A DNA stretch of 64,000 nt from Mycobacteroides chelonae (GTDB taxonomy: Bacteria > Actinomycetota > Actinomycetes > Mycobacteriales > Mycobacteriaceae). Below the pieces are notes generated by a model. It was not told the origin of the DNA, did not search any database, and was given only the letters and a program-made list of their open reading frames with translations. The stretch spans positions 62,001 to 126,000 of the forward strand of contig JACHLF010000005.1 of the NCBI GenBank assembly GCA_014204435.1. The letters run 5' to 3'. Made by a program: the position numbers and the translations under genes. This document shows, piece by piece, positions 1 to 9,572 of this stretch (the first letter of the stretch is position 1; every line of letters starts with the position of its first letter).

Positions 1-1278
<1,278 letters not shown>

Positions 1279-1320
1279 AGTTCATTCCTCCTGTTGTATT
1301 GCTGATCTGCCTATCCAGAG

Positions 1321-1395
1321 CTTCAGTGAGATCCGCTCAAGTTTGCCTCGTCCGGATCTTTTCGTCAAGCCATAGTTGAGTCAATGTGACTCAAG
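1321..1395 (-). promoter_or_regulatory. Two HAIR (HspR) operators upstream of dnaK
   Basis: The HspR operator HAIR has the form CTTGAGT-N7-ACTCAAG. At 1376-1394 the sequence is TTGAGT-CAATGTG-ACTCAA followed by G, a perfect 6-bp-arm dyad with the right spacer. At 1321-1341 a second copy reads CTTCAGT-GAGATCC-GCTCAAG, with one mismatch in each arm and the same N7 spacer. Both lie 43-117 bp upstream of the dnaK start, where HspR represses dnaK in actinobacteria. Confidence 0.85.
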
Positions 1396-1467
1396 TTCGA
1401 CATACAGCTCAACGGGCCGTCGCCGATATTTGTTCCCGAACAGCCGAGCCACGTCCCATCAGGGATT

Positions 1468-1840
1468 TCACGGAACGCTAGCTCCTCTTGCGGCGGCATA
1501 CGAACTCGCCGCCGCGGCATTCACGAGGACCGCGACACCACCGATCAGCGGCCACACTCCGGTCGCATCTACCACGTTCACCAACCAGGTCTGCACCGCG
1601 CTCGCGGTATTGATCACCGGATCGTCGGCGCTGCCGTCCCCGAAGTTCAGTCTGATCTGGTAGTAGCCGTAATAGGTGGTGCACCACCGGAAACACGAGG
1701 CAGCACCACGGTGAGATCGCGACCGGACAGCAACCAGATTGACGGCGCGACAAGTGCTATGCCGATCGCCACGGTCGCGAAGGGCATGTACCAGCCCGCC
1801 GAGGCGACACCCGGAGAGATCACCAGTCCGAACACCGTCA
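1468..1840 (-). pseudogene. Frameshifted fragment of a small membrane protein
   Basis: Downstream of the broken thioredoxin-like gene, two reverse frames together look like one membrane protein. The first, down to about 1681, carries a hydrophobic stretch (WYMPFATVAIGIALVAPSIW). The second, ending at the TGA at 1468-1470, carries TYYGYYQIRLNFGDGS and a second hydrophobic segment (WPLIGGVAVLVNAAAA). They join near 1665-1685, where a one-base slip would restore a continuous frame. No start codon with a ribosome site is visible for the first part. The family is not recognised. The frame join is inferred. Confidence 0.5.
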
Positions 1841-2320
1841 GGAACCCGCGGCCATGGCCACAGTGGCGGTGGCGGCCCTCGCGACTGCGGTCAGCCTCGA
1901 CGCCGCCTTTCCCTCGGATCCCAGGAACGTGCATGCCGGCTGGTGGGTGACGTCGTACAACGCCCACACCTTGGCATCGGTGTCTGCCAGCTGGGTGAAG
2001 GTGAGGCCGTACGTGCTGACGAAGTCGCGCATCGCAGGCACCTGATCTTGTGCGGCCACCCCCACGAAGGTCACCTCCGGATGCGCAGTGGCCGCCTTTT
2101 GCAGATCCAGAGCTTCCTTCTGACAGGTCGGGTACCACGACGCCCAGAACCACAGCACCGTCTTCTTGCTCGCGAGACTGCTGCCCGCGAAGTCGGCTCC
2201 GTCGATGATCTTGGCGGTGAAGTTCGACAGCCGGGACGACCGCGCGGACGCGGTCTCCTTGTTTTCCGTTCCGGAGCAACCGGCCAGCCCCACACCGAGA
2301 GTCAGGGCCGACACCGCCAT
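1838..2320 (-). pseudogene. Decayed thioredoxin-like lipoprotein (TlpA/DsbE type), catalytic Cys replaced by Tyr
   Basis: The 160-residue reverse frame has a short hydrophobic leader with a lipobox-like LAGC, then a thioredoxin fold pattern (VLWFWASWYPTCQKEA ... VTFVGVAAQDQ ... YDVTHQPACTFL). Family members carry WCxxC here; this one reads WYPTC with a clear TAC codon, so a disulfide cannot form. The C-terminus leaves the expected frame after about residue 130 and ends in low-complexity Ala/Thr. The leader has no N-terminal Lys/Arg, and an in-frame stop lies 17 codons upstream of the ATG, so the 5' end may also be lost. A diverged non-redox lipoprotein is the alternative, but the missing C-terminus argues for a pseudogene. 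Confidence 0.6.
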
Positions 2321-2447
2321 GACCGAAACCGCAACGCGTGGTATCGCTTTCCCTCGTCTCGCCGCATATCCGTCAACTCACGCACATCGTGTCCACCCAC
2401 CCTAGCCATCCGCACAAGTCACCCGAGCCCGGGTGTGCAGCCTTACG

Positions 2448-2453
2448 TAGGCT
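2448..2453 (+). promoter_or_regulatory. -10 hexamer TAGGCT of a probable leaderless promoter
   Basis: TAGGCT fits the mycobacterial -10 pattern TANNNT and ends 7 nt before the ATG at 2461, with no ribosome site between. This is the geometry of a leaderless mRNA that starts at or beside the start codon. Confidence 0.5.
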
Positions 2454-2460
2454 GGCGGTC

Positions 2461-3396
2461 ATGGACTTCCGGGTATTCGTCGAACCACAACAGGGTGCCA
2501 CCTACTCCGACCAGCTTCGAGTGGCGCAGGCTGTCGAGGAGCTGGGGTTCTCCGCGTTCTTCCGGTCCGACCACTACCTCGCGATGGGCGGCTCCGATGG
2601 ACTGCCAGGACCCACCGATGCCTGGGTGACGCTCGGCGCCATCGCGCGGGAGACGACCGCGATCCGGCTCGGCACCCTAGTCACCTCGGCCACCTTCCGC
2701 CATCCAGGCCCCCTGGCGATCGCCGTCGCCCAGGTCGACGAAATGAGCAGCGGCAGAGTTGATTTCGGGCTTGGCGCGGGATGGTTCAGCGAGGAGCACG
2801 AGGCGTACGCGATTCCCTTCCCGCCGCTGAGTGAACGGTTCGACCGTCTCGAAGAACAGCTCGACATCCTCACCGGCATGTGGACCACACCCACCGGCGA
2901 CACCTACTCCTATGCCGGCCAGCACTACACGGTGACCGACTCTCCCGGGCTGCCCAAACCGGTACAGGAGCCGCATCCGCCCATCCTCGTCGGCGGGCTC
3001 GGACTCAAGCGCACCCCGGCTCTCGCTGCCCGGTTCGCGGCCGAGTTCAATCTGCCGTTCCAACCCGTCGACGTCATCGCCGACCGGTACGCGCGGGTGG
3101 CACAAGCCGTCGAAGCCGCGGGACGTCCGGCGGATTCGATGATCTACTCGGCTGCCTTCGCGGTGTGCGTCGGCGACACCGATGCCGATATCGCGCGCCG
3201 CGCGGCGAACGCAGGTCGTGAGGTGGGCGAGATCACCGAAAACAGCCCGCTGGCAGGCACTCCCGACGCTGTGGTGGAAAAGCTGAGCGCCTATGCCGAT
3301 GCCGGTGTTCAACGTGTCTACGTCCAACTGCTCGACATGCGGGATCTGGATCACCTGGAGTTCTTCGCATCGACCGTAATCCCACAGTTCGGCTGA
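2461..3396 (+). CDS. LLM-class F420-dependent oxidoreductase (luciferase-like)
   Basis: A 311-residue TIM-barrel flavin/F420 oxidoreductase of the luciferase-like monooxygenase superfamily; the substrate cannot be predicted. Features seen: RVFVEPQQGATY at the first strand, FRSDHYLAM, the IRLGTLVTSATFRHPGPLA stretch typical of actinobacterial F420-dependent members, GLGAGWFSEEHEAYGIPFPP-like sequence (here AYAIPFPP), and PPILVGGLGLKRT near residue 175. The frame stays open upstream to 2338, but ATG 2461 is chosen because the protein begins directly with the first strand and a -10-like TAGGCT lies 7 nt before it. Cytosolic. The next gene starts 26 nt downstream on the same strand. Confidence 0.88.
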   Translation: MDFRVFVEPQQGATYSDQLRVAQAVEELGFSAFFRSDHYLAMGGSDGLPGPTDAWVTLGAIARETTAIRLGTLVTSATFRHPGPLAIAVAQVDEMSSGRVDFGLGAGWFSEEHEAYAIPFPPLSERFDRLEEQLDILTGMWTTPTGDTYSYAGQHYTVTDSPGLPKPVQEPHPPILVGGLGLKRTPALAARFAAEFNLPFQPVDVIADRYARVAQAVEAAGRPADSMIYSAAFAVCVGDTDADIARRAANAGREVGEITENSPLAGTPDAVVEKLSAYADAGVQRVYVQLLDMRDLDHLEFFASTVIPQFG

Positions 3397-3407
3397 CATT
3401 CTTCAGT

Positions 3408-3413
3408 TAGGCT
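3408..3413 (+). promoter_or_regulatory. -10 hexamer TAGGCT before the 3423 gene
   Basis: A second TAGGCT, 9 nt before the ATG at 3423, again without a Shine-Dalgarno sequence. It suggests a separate leaderless or near-leaderless start. Confidence 0.4.
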
Positions 3414-3422
3414 CCTGCCCTG

Positions 3423-3878
3423 ATGAGCCAGACACCCAACGCACCCGAGGATGAGAGCTACTTCTCGGAGATGATCGAGGAGAGCGAGAAGCCGATGCCC
3501 TGGTACCGAACCGGGCCGGCAATCGTAGGCACGATCGCCGCCATCATCGCCGTCGTCGCAGTGCTCATGACCATCGTGTTGTCCACGGACAAACGCGCCG
3601 TCAACGACAACACACCGCTGACGACGCAACCGGCTTCGAGGGCCACGTCCCCGACCGAACCGACCCCCTCGCCCTCGGAGTCGCCCACCACGGCCCCCAC
3701 CACCGAGCCGTCAACCGAACCGGTAGCACCCGCGCAGACATCCGAACCCACCTACTACGAGACGCCGACCTCACCCACCTATCGGTACGAGATCCCACCG
3801 ATTCCCTTGCCACCGGCCATTCCGCCGATCCCACCCATCCCCCCGATTCCACAGATCCCGCAAATCCCCGGGCTTTAA
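3423..3878 (+). CDS. Single-pass membrane protein with extracellular Pro-rich tail
   Basis: A 151-residue protein of unknown function. It has an acidic cytosolic N-terminus (about 25 residues), the juxtamembrane motif MPWYRTGPA, one transmembrane helix (about residues 32-54), then an exported Thr/Ser/Pro linker ending in a run of PPIPPIP-type repeats. The next gene, and the Hsp70-like protein at 15.7 kb, share the layout: acidic N-terminus, PWY motif, helix, Pro/Thr tail. The tail probably spans the cell wall. Plus strand, 24 nt before the next gene. Confidence 0.7.
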   Translation: MSQTPNAPEDESYFSEMIEESEKPMPWYRTGPAIVGTIAAIIAVVAVLMTIVLSTDKRAVNDNTPLTTQPASRATSPTEPTPSPSESPTTAPTTEPSTEPVAPAQTSEPTYYETPTSPTYRYEIPPIPLPPAIPPIPPIPPIPQIPQIPGL

Positions 3879-3889
3879 GGAAGTTGGGT

Positions 3890-3895
3890 TACGCT
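3890..3895 (+). promoter_or_regulatory. -10 hexamer TACGCT before the 3903 gene
   Basis: TACGCT fits TANNNT and ends 7 nt before the ATG at 3903. No ribosome site is seen, so leaderless initiation is likely. Confidence 0.45.
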
Positions 3896-3902
3896 CCGCA
3901 CC

Positions 3903-4409
3903 ATGTCTTACCCGGAGCCGCCAGAAGACCCGACGATGTACAACGAGCAGTACCACGACCAGGCGCCCGACCAGCCCAATCCTTGGTACCAGCAGCCGGC
4001 GGTGCTCATCGCACTGGCAGGCGCGGGCGTGGCGGTCGTAGCCGTGATCGCCGCGCTGGTGATCACCAGTAGTGACAAACCGGCCCCGGCAGGCAGCACG
4101 TCATCCGTATCCTCGACCACCAGCTCGACGCCCGCGGGTTCCGGCAGTGGCCATAGCGGCCACGGTGGCAACAACGGGGGCGATTCCACGGTGACGGTGA
4201 CTCAAACAGTTTCCGAGTCGCCGACCAGTCAGGAAACCACGACGACTGAGCCGACCACTACCACGACCACCACCAGGACGACCGAGCCGACCACAACCAC
4301 GACTCAGCCAACCACCACGACAACCCAGCCAACCACCACGACCGGTCAGTCAGTAGTCGTCCCGATCCCCGGCGGCGGCAACATCCAGGTGCCTGTCGGG
4401 GGTCAGTGA
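3903..4409 (+). CDS. Single-pass membrane protein with Thr-rich extracellular domain
   Basis: A 168-residue protein with the same plan as its upstream neighbour: an acidic N-terminus rich in Asp, Glu and Pro, PNPWYQQPA before one transmembrane helix (about residues 32-55), then Ser/Gly-rich and (TTT-x-PT)n Thr-rich sequence ending in a Gly/Val-rich tip. The Thr-rich stretch is a possible O-mannosylation region. Function unknown. Its 3' end overlaps the convergent gene at 4350 by 60 bp. Confidence 0.7.
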   Translation: MSYPEPPEDPTMYNEQYHDQAPDQPNPWYQQPAVLIALAGAGVAVVAVIAALVITSSDKPAPAGSTSSVSSTTSSTPAGSGSGHSGHGGNNGGDSTVTVTQTVSESPTSQETTTTEPTTTTTTTRTTEPTTTTTQPTTTTTQPTTTTGQSVVVPIPGGGNIQVPVGGQ

Positions 4410-4694
4410 GCCATCCGCATCCCCGGCAGGCCAGAAATTCCGCCCGGCGGTCTGGACAGACCGTGATGCGTCTGTCCGGAGCTGTTGGGGGGAGTTTTCC
4501 TTCCACAGGCGGCCCACCGCGCATAGCGCGATCACAAAGGACAGCACTCCGATCGGGATCGCCCACACGCGCCGGGTATCGAGCTTGACGGCGCACTGGT
4601 CGTGATAGTTGGTCGACTGACTGCCCGCAGAAGTGATCTTGTCTAGCTCCGCGCTCCGGGACGGCCGCGGGCCGACAGGCATACCACATGTCAC
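4350..4694 (-). CDS. Small hypothetical membrane protein
   Basis: The reverse frame gives a short Cys-containing segment (MTCGMPVGPRPSRSAELDKI), a second Cys region (NYHDQCAVKLDTRR) and one transmembrane helix (WAIPIGVLSFVIALCAVGRL), then a hydrophilic tail. The CG...ELDKI...C...RR-WAIP-helix pattern resembles small mycobacterial membrane proteins of unknown function. The start is uncertain: the frame opens at 4820, inside the upstream gene, so GTG 4694 or ATG 4682 is more likely. It lies last in the minus-strand run after iniC. The 60-bp tail overlap with the 3903 gene lowers confidence. Confidence 0.5.
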   Translation of the reverse strand: MTCGMPVGPRPSRSAELDKITSAGSQSTNYHDQCAVKLDTRRVWAIPIGVLSFVIALCAVGRLWKENSPQQLRTDASRSVQTAGRNFWPAGDADGSLTPDRHLDVAAAGDRDDY

Positions 4695-4773
4695 CGTCTC
4701 GGACGCGACGCCGTCAAGGGCACGCAATGGTGGTGATTCGGCATCTGCACCGGCACAAATCACGCACCGAATT

Positions 4774-5430
4774 TCAGCAGGCGGTGCTCTTGGCGGTCCG
4801 GCAGATCGGCGCCGCCACACTACGCAGAACCTGCTGGTCGTCGACGTCCATCCACGGAGCGCCCGCAGCCCCGGTAACGGCGTTTGTCACGGTCAGTTCG
4901 GCCACCGTCCCGGTGCCCGGCGGTTCCACCACGAACAACCGGTACTGGGGCTGCTTGCCGCCCTGCGCGGGCAGCGTCACGGTGGCGGTATGCCCGTTGG
5001 CCAGGTCGGTCACGCTGACCTGTGCTCCGACGGCGTTGAAGCAGTGGTCCAACCGTGCACGCAGGGACCGATACACGGTCGAGGCATATTGATCGGTAAC
5101 CCCGGTATCGCCGGGCCAGTGCGCGATCACCTCCACTGCAGTCCACCCGGATTCTTCGGAACTCACTGTCGAAGAAGCGGATTCGGGCGACTGCGGCAGA
5201 CTCTCCCCCAGCGAGAAGCAAAGATTGGCCGACCAAAAGCCCGGTCGGTCCACCGGGGTTGCGTTGCGCGACAACGCAGCCCAATGCGATACGTGGTCCA
5301 TGGGAACGTCGCGCGGATTGATCCAGACGGTGTCGGGCAGTGATTTCGGCGCCGCGGCGGCCGGTGCCGCACCGCCTAGACAGGCGATCGCGGCCATCGC
5401 CGAAAACGCTCGCAGCCACCCCTGCATCAT
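4774..5430 (-). CDS. Secreted protein, tandem paralogue of the 5447 gene
   Basis: About 218 residues with a Sec signal peptide (MMQGWLRAFSAM ... AAPAAAAPKS, cleavage after AAA). The mature part has DTVWINPRDVPMDHVSHWAAL, a Cys in LCFSLGE, a Cys in LDHCFNAVG, a WPGDTG motif and a C-terminal PICRTAKSTAC. The next gene upstream has the same landmarks in the same order, so this is a tandem duplication. The fold is not recognised; paired Cys suggest disulfides outside the membrane. The start is the ATG at 5430, with GAGGGA upstream. It follows its paralogue by 16 nt and probably belongs to the ini transcript. Confidence 0.75.
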   Translation of the reverse strand: MMQGWLRAFSAMAAIACLGGAAPAAAAPKSLPDTVWINPRDVPMDHVSHWAALSRNATPVDRPGFWSANLCFSLGESLPQSPESASSTVSSEESGWTAVEVIAHWPGDTGVTDQYASTVYRSLRARLDHCFNAVGAQVSVTDLANGHTATVTLPAQGGKQPQYRLFVVEPPGTGTVAELTVTNAVTGAAGAPWMDVDDQQVLRSVAAPICRTAKSTAC

Positions 5431-5446
5431 CACCGGGAATCCCTCG

Positions 5447-6103
5447 CTAGCAGGAGCCCTTGCACAGCGGCTGAGCCAGCGCGCGCAGGACCGTCGCGTC
5501 ATCGACAGGCTTCCACGGCGAGGGCTCAGCGCCCGTGCGCAGCACCGTGACAGCTAGCTCGGAAACAGTGCCCGATTCCGGCGGAACCACGTTGTAGATA
5601 TGCACTTCGCTGGTGGGGTTGTCCCGCTCCTTGCCGACCAGCAAGGTGGCTGCAAAGCCGTACCAGGATGGCGCGGGGCGCAGGTCGACGCTGATCACGT
5701 CGCCGACGCCCGGGCAGTAGTTGAGCTGAGAACGGATAGCACTCTGGAATGCCGAGGCGCCATCGGTGGCGCCTTCTGGCCACTGCCCGGCCGCCTGTAC
5801 GACCGAGGCCGCGGTACCCGGAGCGATCTGTGTGGCGATGGCCGACGCCGGTGGCAACACGGCCGCCGAGGGGCTGCCACACAACCGCATGCTGAGGAAA
5901 GCCGCCCGGCCGGACACCGTGGGGTTGGCCGCTGACCAGTGGTAATCACCGTTCATCGGGATCTCACTGGGGTTGATCCACACACTGGCGGGAACGGCCT
6001 TGGGTGCGGGCCCCGCCGGATTGGGAGTGGGTTCGGCCGCGGCCGTCACGGTACTGAATCCAGCCGCCAAGGCAAGGGTCGCGACGAACAGGCGCATCAT
6101 CAT
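5447..6103 (-). CDS. Secreted protein, paralogue of the 4774 gene
   Basis: About 218 residues. A signal peptide (MMMRLFVATLALAAGFSTVTAAAEP) is followed by ASVWINPSEIPMNGDYHWSA, LCGSPSA, GQWPEGATD, LNYCPGVGD and a final LCKGSC. The four Cys match those of the 4774 product in position. The start is ATG 6103, 4 nt downstream of the iniC stop, which implies cotranscription with iniBAC. An in-frame extension to 6304 would overlap iniC and lacks a signal peptide at its start, so it is rejected. Function unknown; the link to the isoniazid-inducible envelope-stress operon suggests a periplasmic or cell-wall role. Confidence 0.75.
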   Translation of the reverse strand: MMMRLFVATLALAAGFSTVTAAAEPTPNPAGPAPKAVPASVWINPSEIPMNGDYHWSAANPTVSGRAAFLSMRLCGSPSAAVLPPASAIATQIAPGTAASVVQAAGQWPEGATDGASAFQSAIRSQLNYCPGVGDVISVDLRPAPSWYGFAATLLVGKERDNPTSEVHIYNVVPPESGTVSELAVTVLRTGAEPSPWKPVDDATVLRALAQPLCKGSC

Positions 6104-6107
6104 CTGC

Positions 6108-7601
6108 TCAGTATGCCGGGCGGTCGTACAGAGACAATTGAGTGAGTATTCCTTCTGCGCTGCGGACCGCCGCCAAACATACCCGACTGGTGAACGGATC
6201 GTTGAGCGGATACTGGGCCCGCGCCCTCCAGCGTCCCACCGCATCGAGCGCGGCGCGGCGCGCATCTGGACGTGTCTCGTCCAAACCCAAACGTGCAGCG
6301 GCATCCGTGCCGCAGGCCCCCAACAACCTGCGGATCAGTAGGGTCTCATGTTCGGTGAGCGTGGTGGTTCGCGAAGACAGCTCGGCCAGCAGCCGCAGCT
6401 CATCGAAGGCGTGTGTGTCGGCGAGCAGTGGGTCGATCTCGTCGATGACCCGGCGCCCTCCCCGGACGGGGTAGCTGGTCAACACCTGTCGAGTCGAAAG
6501 TAGTGCGGTGTGCGATTTGAGGATTCCGGCACGTTGACCGAACTGGTTGGCGATGATGTTGTGCAGTTCCACCAGTCCGCTGCGTTCCAGAAGTTCCTCG
6601 GCCAACCCGGTGGCGTCGGTGACGCCCACCCTGATGACCGTCACCGCGATCCGGATACCGAACATCCCAAACCGGTGCAGCAGCGCGGCCCTGGTCTGCG
6701 CGTCGACCGGCAGCGAGTCGTCTTCTCGCACAAATCTATCCACCGATAACAGGGCCTTGGCCAACACCTGCGGATCCAGTTCGGCGAGCCTCTGCAGCGC
6801 GACGAATTCTGCCTGCCGCAAGGTGCGTGCGGTGAGCGCCAGCAGTCCCGCGACGGGAACGACGGCCTGGCAGATCCCTGTGCGCTCCATCTCCCCTGCG
6901 AACCGGGCGGCAACCTCACGCGCGGACAACATCGCATCGAGCCGGCCGACGCCGATCTCGTCGGCACGCGACACCACGCCGACCACCCCGACCGCTCCGC
7001 CACGCTCGCCGCCCACGAGCTTGCCGACCTGGGCGAGCAGCCCGATATCAGCTGCATTCAGGCTGCGCAAGAGAAATATCACCGCATCGACCCGGGGCAC
7101 AGCATCTTCCGGTACGAGCAGCGCCAGGCTGCGTTCAGAGACCTCGGTCGACAACGACGAGGTTCCGGGCGTGTCGATGAGCGTGATCTCATTCAATTCC
7201 GGTGCAGGCCAGTGGACATCGAGATCAGCCACCGATGCCGGATCGAGACGGTCAAGCTCGAAGGAAAGTCCTCCGTCGCGCCGAATCGGAATATCCTGGC
7301 GCACACCGCTGAAGAGATTGGCTGTGACTTGCGGGGCTGCGCCATGGCGAAACCAGGTGACGATCCGCGTTGCCTCGGTAGCATCCGTGGGTGCTATGTC
7401 TTCGCCGACAAGCGCATTGACCAATGTGGATTTACCGGCGTTGAGGGTTCCGGCGATGGCCACCCGGATGGGCTCGTCGAGCCTGGCGGCGATGCGCCGC
7501 AATTCGTCGTGTGGCTCGGCGACGCGCAGGTACCGCGGATCGCCCTGGTAGGCACGCAGGGCGTCGCCGATGAGGGCGCGGATCTGATCGATGCTGCTCA
7601 T
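6108..7601 (-). CDS. iniC: Isoniazid-inducible dynamin-like GTPase IniC
   Basis: A 497-residue bacterial dynamin-like protein, partner of IniA, thought to act in membrane maintenance during cell-wall stress. The Walker A motif GTLNAGKST is at residues 51-59, switch-like TDATEATRIVTWFRHG follows, the G3 motif is LIDTPGTSS, and a helical C-terminal half completes it. Length matches M. tuberculosis IniC (about 490). The start overlaps the iniA stop as ATGA (7601-7598), so translation is coupled. Two secreted paralogues follow within 4 nt. Confidence 0.93.
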   Translation of the reverse strand: MSSIDQIRALIGDALRAYQGDPRYLRVAEPHDELRRIAARLDEPIRVAIAGTLNAGKSTLVNALVGEDIAPTDATEATRIVTWFRHGAAPQVTANLFSGVRQDIPIRRDGGLSFELDRLDPASVADLDVHWPAPELNEITLIDTPGTSSLSTEVSERSLALLVPEDAVPRVDAVIFLLRSLNAADIGLLAQVGKLVGGERGGAVGVVGVVSRADEIGVGRLDAMLSAREVAARFAGEMERTGICQAVVPVAGLLALTARTLRQAEFVALQRLAELDPQVLAKALLSVDRFVREDDSLPVDAQTRAALLHRFGMFGIRIAVTVIRVGVTDATGLAEELLERSGLVELHNIIANQFGQRAGILKSHTALLSTRQVLTSYPVRGGRRVIDEIDPLLADTHAFDELRLLAELSSRTTTLTEHETLLIRRLLGACGTDAAARLGLDETRPDARRAALDAVGRWRARAQYPLNDPFTSRVCLAAVRSAEGILTQLSLYDRPAY

Positions 7602-9448
7602 GTGGACGGCTGCAACCCCTCGACATGGGCGTTGACCTGGCGAAGGACATGCAATTGGCGCTCAACCGCATTGGTCCGCGAATCACGGTCCTCTGCCTCT
7701 AACCGGGCCGATGCGATAGCGGCCTGCAGCGACTCGTTGAGAGATCGGGTGGTCTGGTTGGCGATCTCACGGAAATGATCGCGCAGCTGCCGCTGCACCA
7801 GCCGCAGCCTGTCACGCGATTCCTTGAGGACAACGAAGGACACGTCGTCAAGGAACCGGCGCACGTTGGTCTTGGCCTCACCCCGGATGCGCAGCATCCG
7901 ATTCTCCATGTCCTCGTTGTAGGTCTTCTTACCCAGCACTGCGCCGGCGCCCAGCGAGATCAGATTGAACATGCCGAGCCCGGCCACGGAGGTCAGCATG
8001 CCGAACATGATGACGCCGCCATAGGACCCGCGCAGCCCGGTGATTGCCTTGTTCCCCAATTTGATCGGCTTGGCCTCGAGTTTTGACAGCGATTTCAGGT
8101 CGCTCAGGTCGGCGCCCATCTCGCTGGCCCGCAGCCGGGGCATCTTGACCGAATCCAGGCCGTCGGTCGCGAAAGTCTCGGCCACCTGTGCAGCCAAGTG
8201 CATCGCCCGTTGATGCGCCCAGACGAAGTTGTTTCCCACCGAGTTGGCCACGGCCTGTTCAAGTTTTGCCCCGACCTCGGCCCAGTTCTTGGTGGGGTCA
8301 GTGCGGTCGATGACCTCTTCGGTGCGTTGCAAAATGCGCCGGAATCGCGATTGCAGATCATGCTCGACATCGGTGGAAACGTCGGTGATGCCATCGCCAA
8401 GGACCTGCTGCCACAACGCGGTGTGAGCGAGCGCTTCCTCGGCTTCGCGCTTGCGCCGCTCCAGGTCCGAGGTGAGCTCGTCACGGCTCTGCGGGTCCTG
8501 CAGAGCGCTCAGCTCGGCCTCCAGCGTGAGGGTGAGGTGCTCTGATGCCGAACCGATCTCAGCGATCGCCTGCTGCCGCGAGTTGGCCTGCTGATCGGCG
8601 ATGGCGTTGCTCAGAAACGTCACCAGCGCAGGAAAATTGGACTCGGCGTTGAGCTCCTTGTCATTGAGCTGCAACGCATGCGAACGCAATGTCGAGGACA
8701 CCGAGATTGCGGGGACGGTGACTCTGGCGCGCTGCAGATGAGCGGAGTTGGCAGCCACCACAGCACGCCAGTGCGGGTACAGGTCGGTCTTGGTGTTGAC
8801 GATCGCCGCAACGGGGCACAGATCCAGTGCCTGCTGGATGAAAACCAATTCGGGTTCGGTGAATTCGGAGCTCAGGTCACTCACCATGAGCAGGACGTCG
8901 GCATCTGGAAGAAGACCGAGCGTGCTCGATAGGTGCGGTTGCCCGAAACCACCAACCCCTGGGGTATCCACAAGACACAGGCCGCTTTTGAGCATCGGGC
9001 TGGCCACCGTGACCTCGACTCGGAGTACCTCGCGCCCCTGGGCCTGCGGAGCCCGTTTGAGGTCCTTGCCGATGTCGGCCACCGGGATCGGAATGATCTC
9101 AGGTTCTCCCGCGAGTCCGCCGCCGTCGTATTGCTCGACCGGGGCCACCACCAGTGCCGCCGACGGCTGCTCGCCATAACTGATTACGGTTGTCACCGAG
9201 GTGGTTTCGTCATCGCCCACCCGCGCCACCGGCATGTTGAGCAGCGAATTAACCAGCTGGCTCTTGCCCTGCTTGAGTTGACCGGCCACCACTACGCGCA
9301 GGGGACGGTCCACGAGCAGCCGGTCCACACGGTCCAAGCGGTCGATCAGGTCGCCCCGATCGTTTTCGCCCGCGATCTTGCGCACATGCCCAAACAGCTC
9401 GTTGATGAGCGCAAGCTGTTGCTGGCTGTCTTGTGCGGTGTCAGACAA
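7598..9448 (-). CDS. iniA: Isoniazid-inducible dynamin-like GTPase IniA
   Basis: A 616-residue dynamin-like GTPase; in M. tuberculosis IniA remodels membranes and is induced by isoniazid and ethambutol. The P-loop AGQLKQGKSQ spans residues 55-64, G2 lies near GDDETTSVTTV, G3 is LVDTPGVGGF, and NTKTDLYP is the G4 NTKxD motif. A hydrophobic paddle-like segment (GVIMFGMLTSVAGLGMFNLI) sits near residues 455-475. The start is a TTG at 9448 with AGAAGGG upstream. It lies about 80 nt below the hairpin that follows iniB, so its level may differ from that of iniB. Confidence 0.94.
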   Translation of the reverse strand: MSDTAQDSQQQLALINELFGHVRKIAGENDRGDLIDRLDRVDRLLVDRPLRVVVAGQLKQGKSQLVNSLLNMPVARVGDDETTSVTTVISYGEQPSAALVVAPVEQYDGGGLAGEPEIIPIPVADIGKDLKRAPQAQGREVLRVEVTVASPMLKSGLCLVDTPGVGGFGQPHLSSTLGLLPDADVLLMVSDLSSEFTEPELVFIQQALDLCPVAAIVNTKTDLYPHWRAVVAANSAHLQRARVTVPAISVSSTLRSHALQLNDKELNAESNFPALVTFLSNAIADQQANSRQQAIAEIGSASEHLTLTLEAELSALQDPQSRDELTSDLERRKREAEEALAHTALWQQVLGDGITDVSTDVEHDLQSRFRRILQRTEEVIDRTDPTKNWAEVGAKLEQAVANSVGNNFVWAHQRAMHLAAQVAETFATDGLDSVKMPRLRASEMGADLSDLKSLSKLEAKPIKLGNKAITGLRGSYGGVIMFGMLTSVAGLGMFNLISLGAGAVLGKKTYNEDMENRMLRIRGEAKTNVRRFLDDVSFVVLKESRDRLRLVQRQLRDHFREIANQTTRSLNESLQAAIASARLEAEDRDSRTNAVERQLHVLRQVNAHVEGLQPST

Positions 9449-9528
9449 GGTCCGGTAACCCTTCTCGCTCGAAGTTCCTCATACTCTGCCATTTCTCTAG
9501 ATCAGCACGGTCGGGCAACCTTCCATGC

Positions 9529-9563
9529 GGATGCCCCGCACCGTTGTCTGGTGCGGGGCATCC
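9529..9563 (-). terminator. Strong hairpin between iniB and iniA
   Basis: GGATGCCCCGCACC and GGTGCGGGGCATCC form a perfect 14-bp stem with a 7-nt loop. On the minus strand it begins 9 nt after the iniB stop. No T-run follows, which is common for mycobacterial hairpins. It could be a partial terminator or an mRNA 3' end stabiliser that raises iniB over iniAC. Confidence 0.7.
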
Positions 9564-9572
9564 ATCCGAGTG

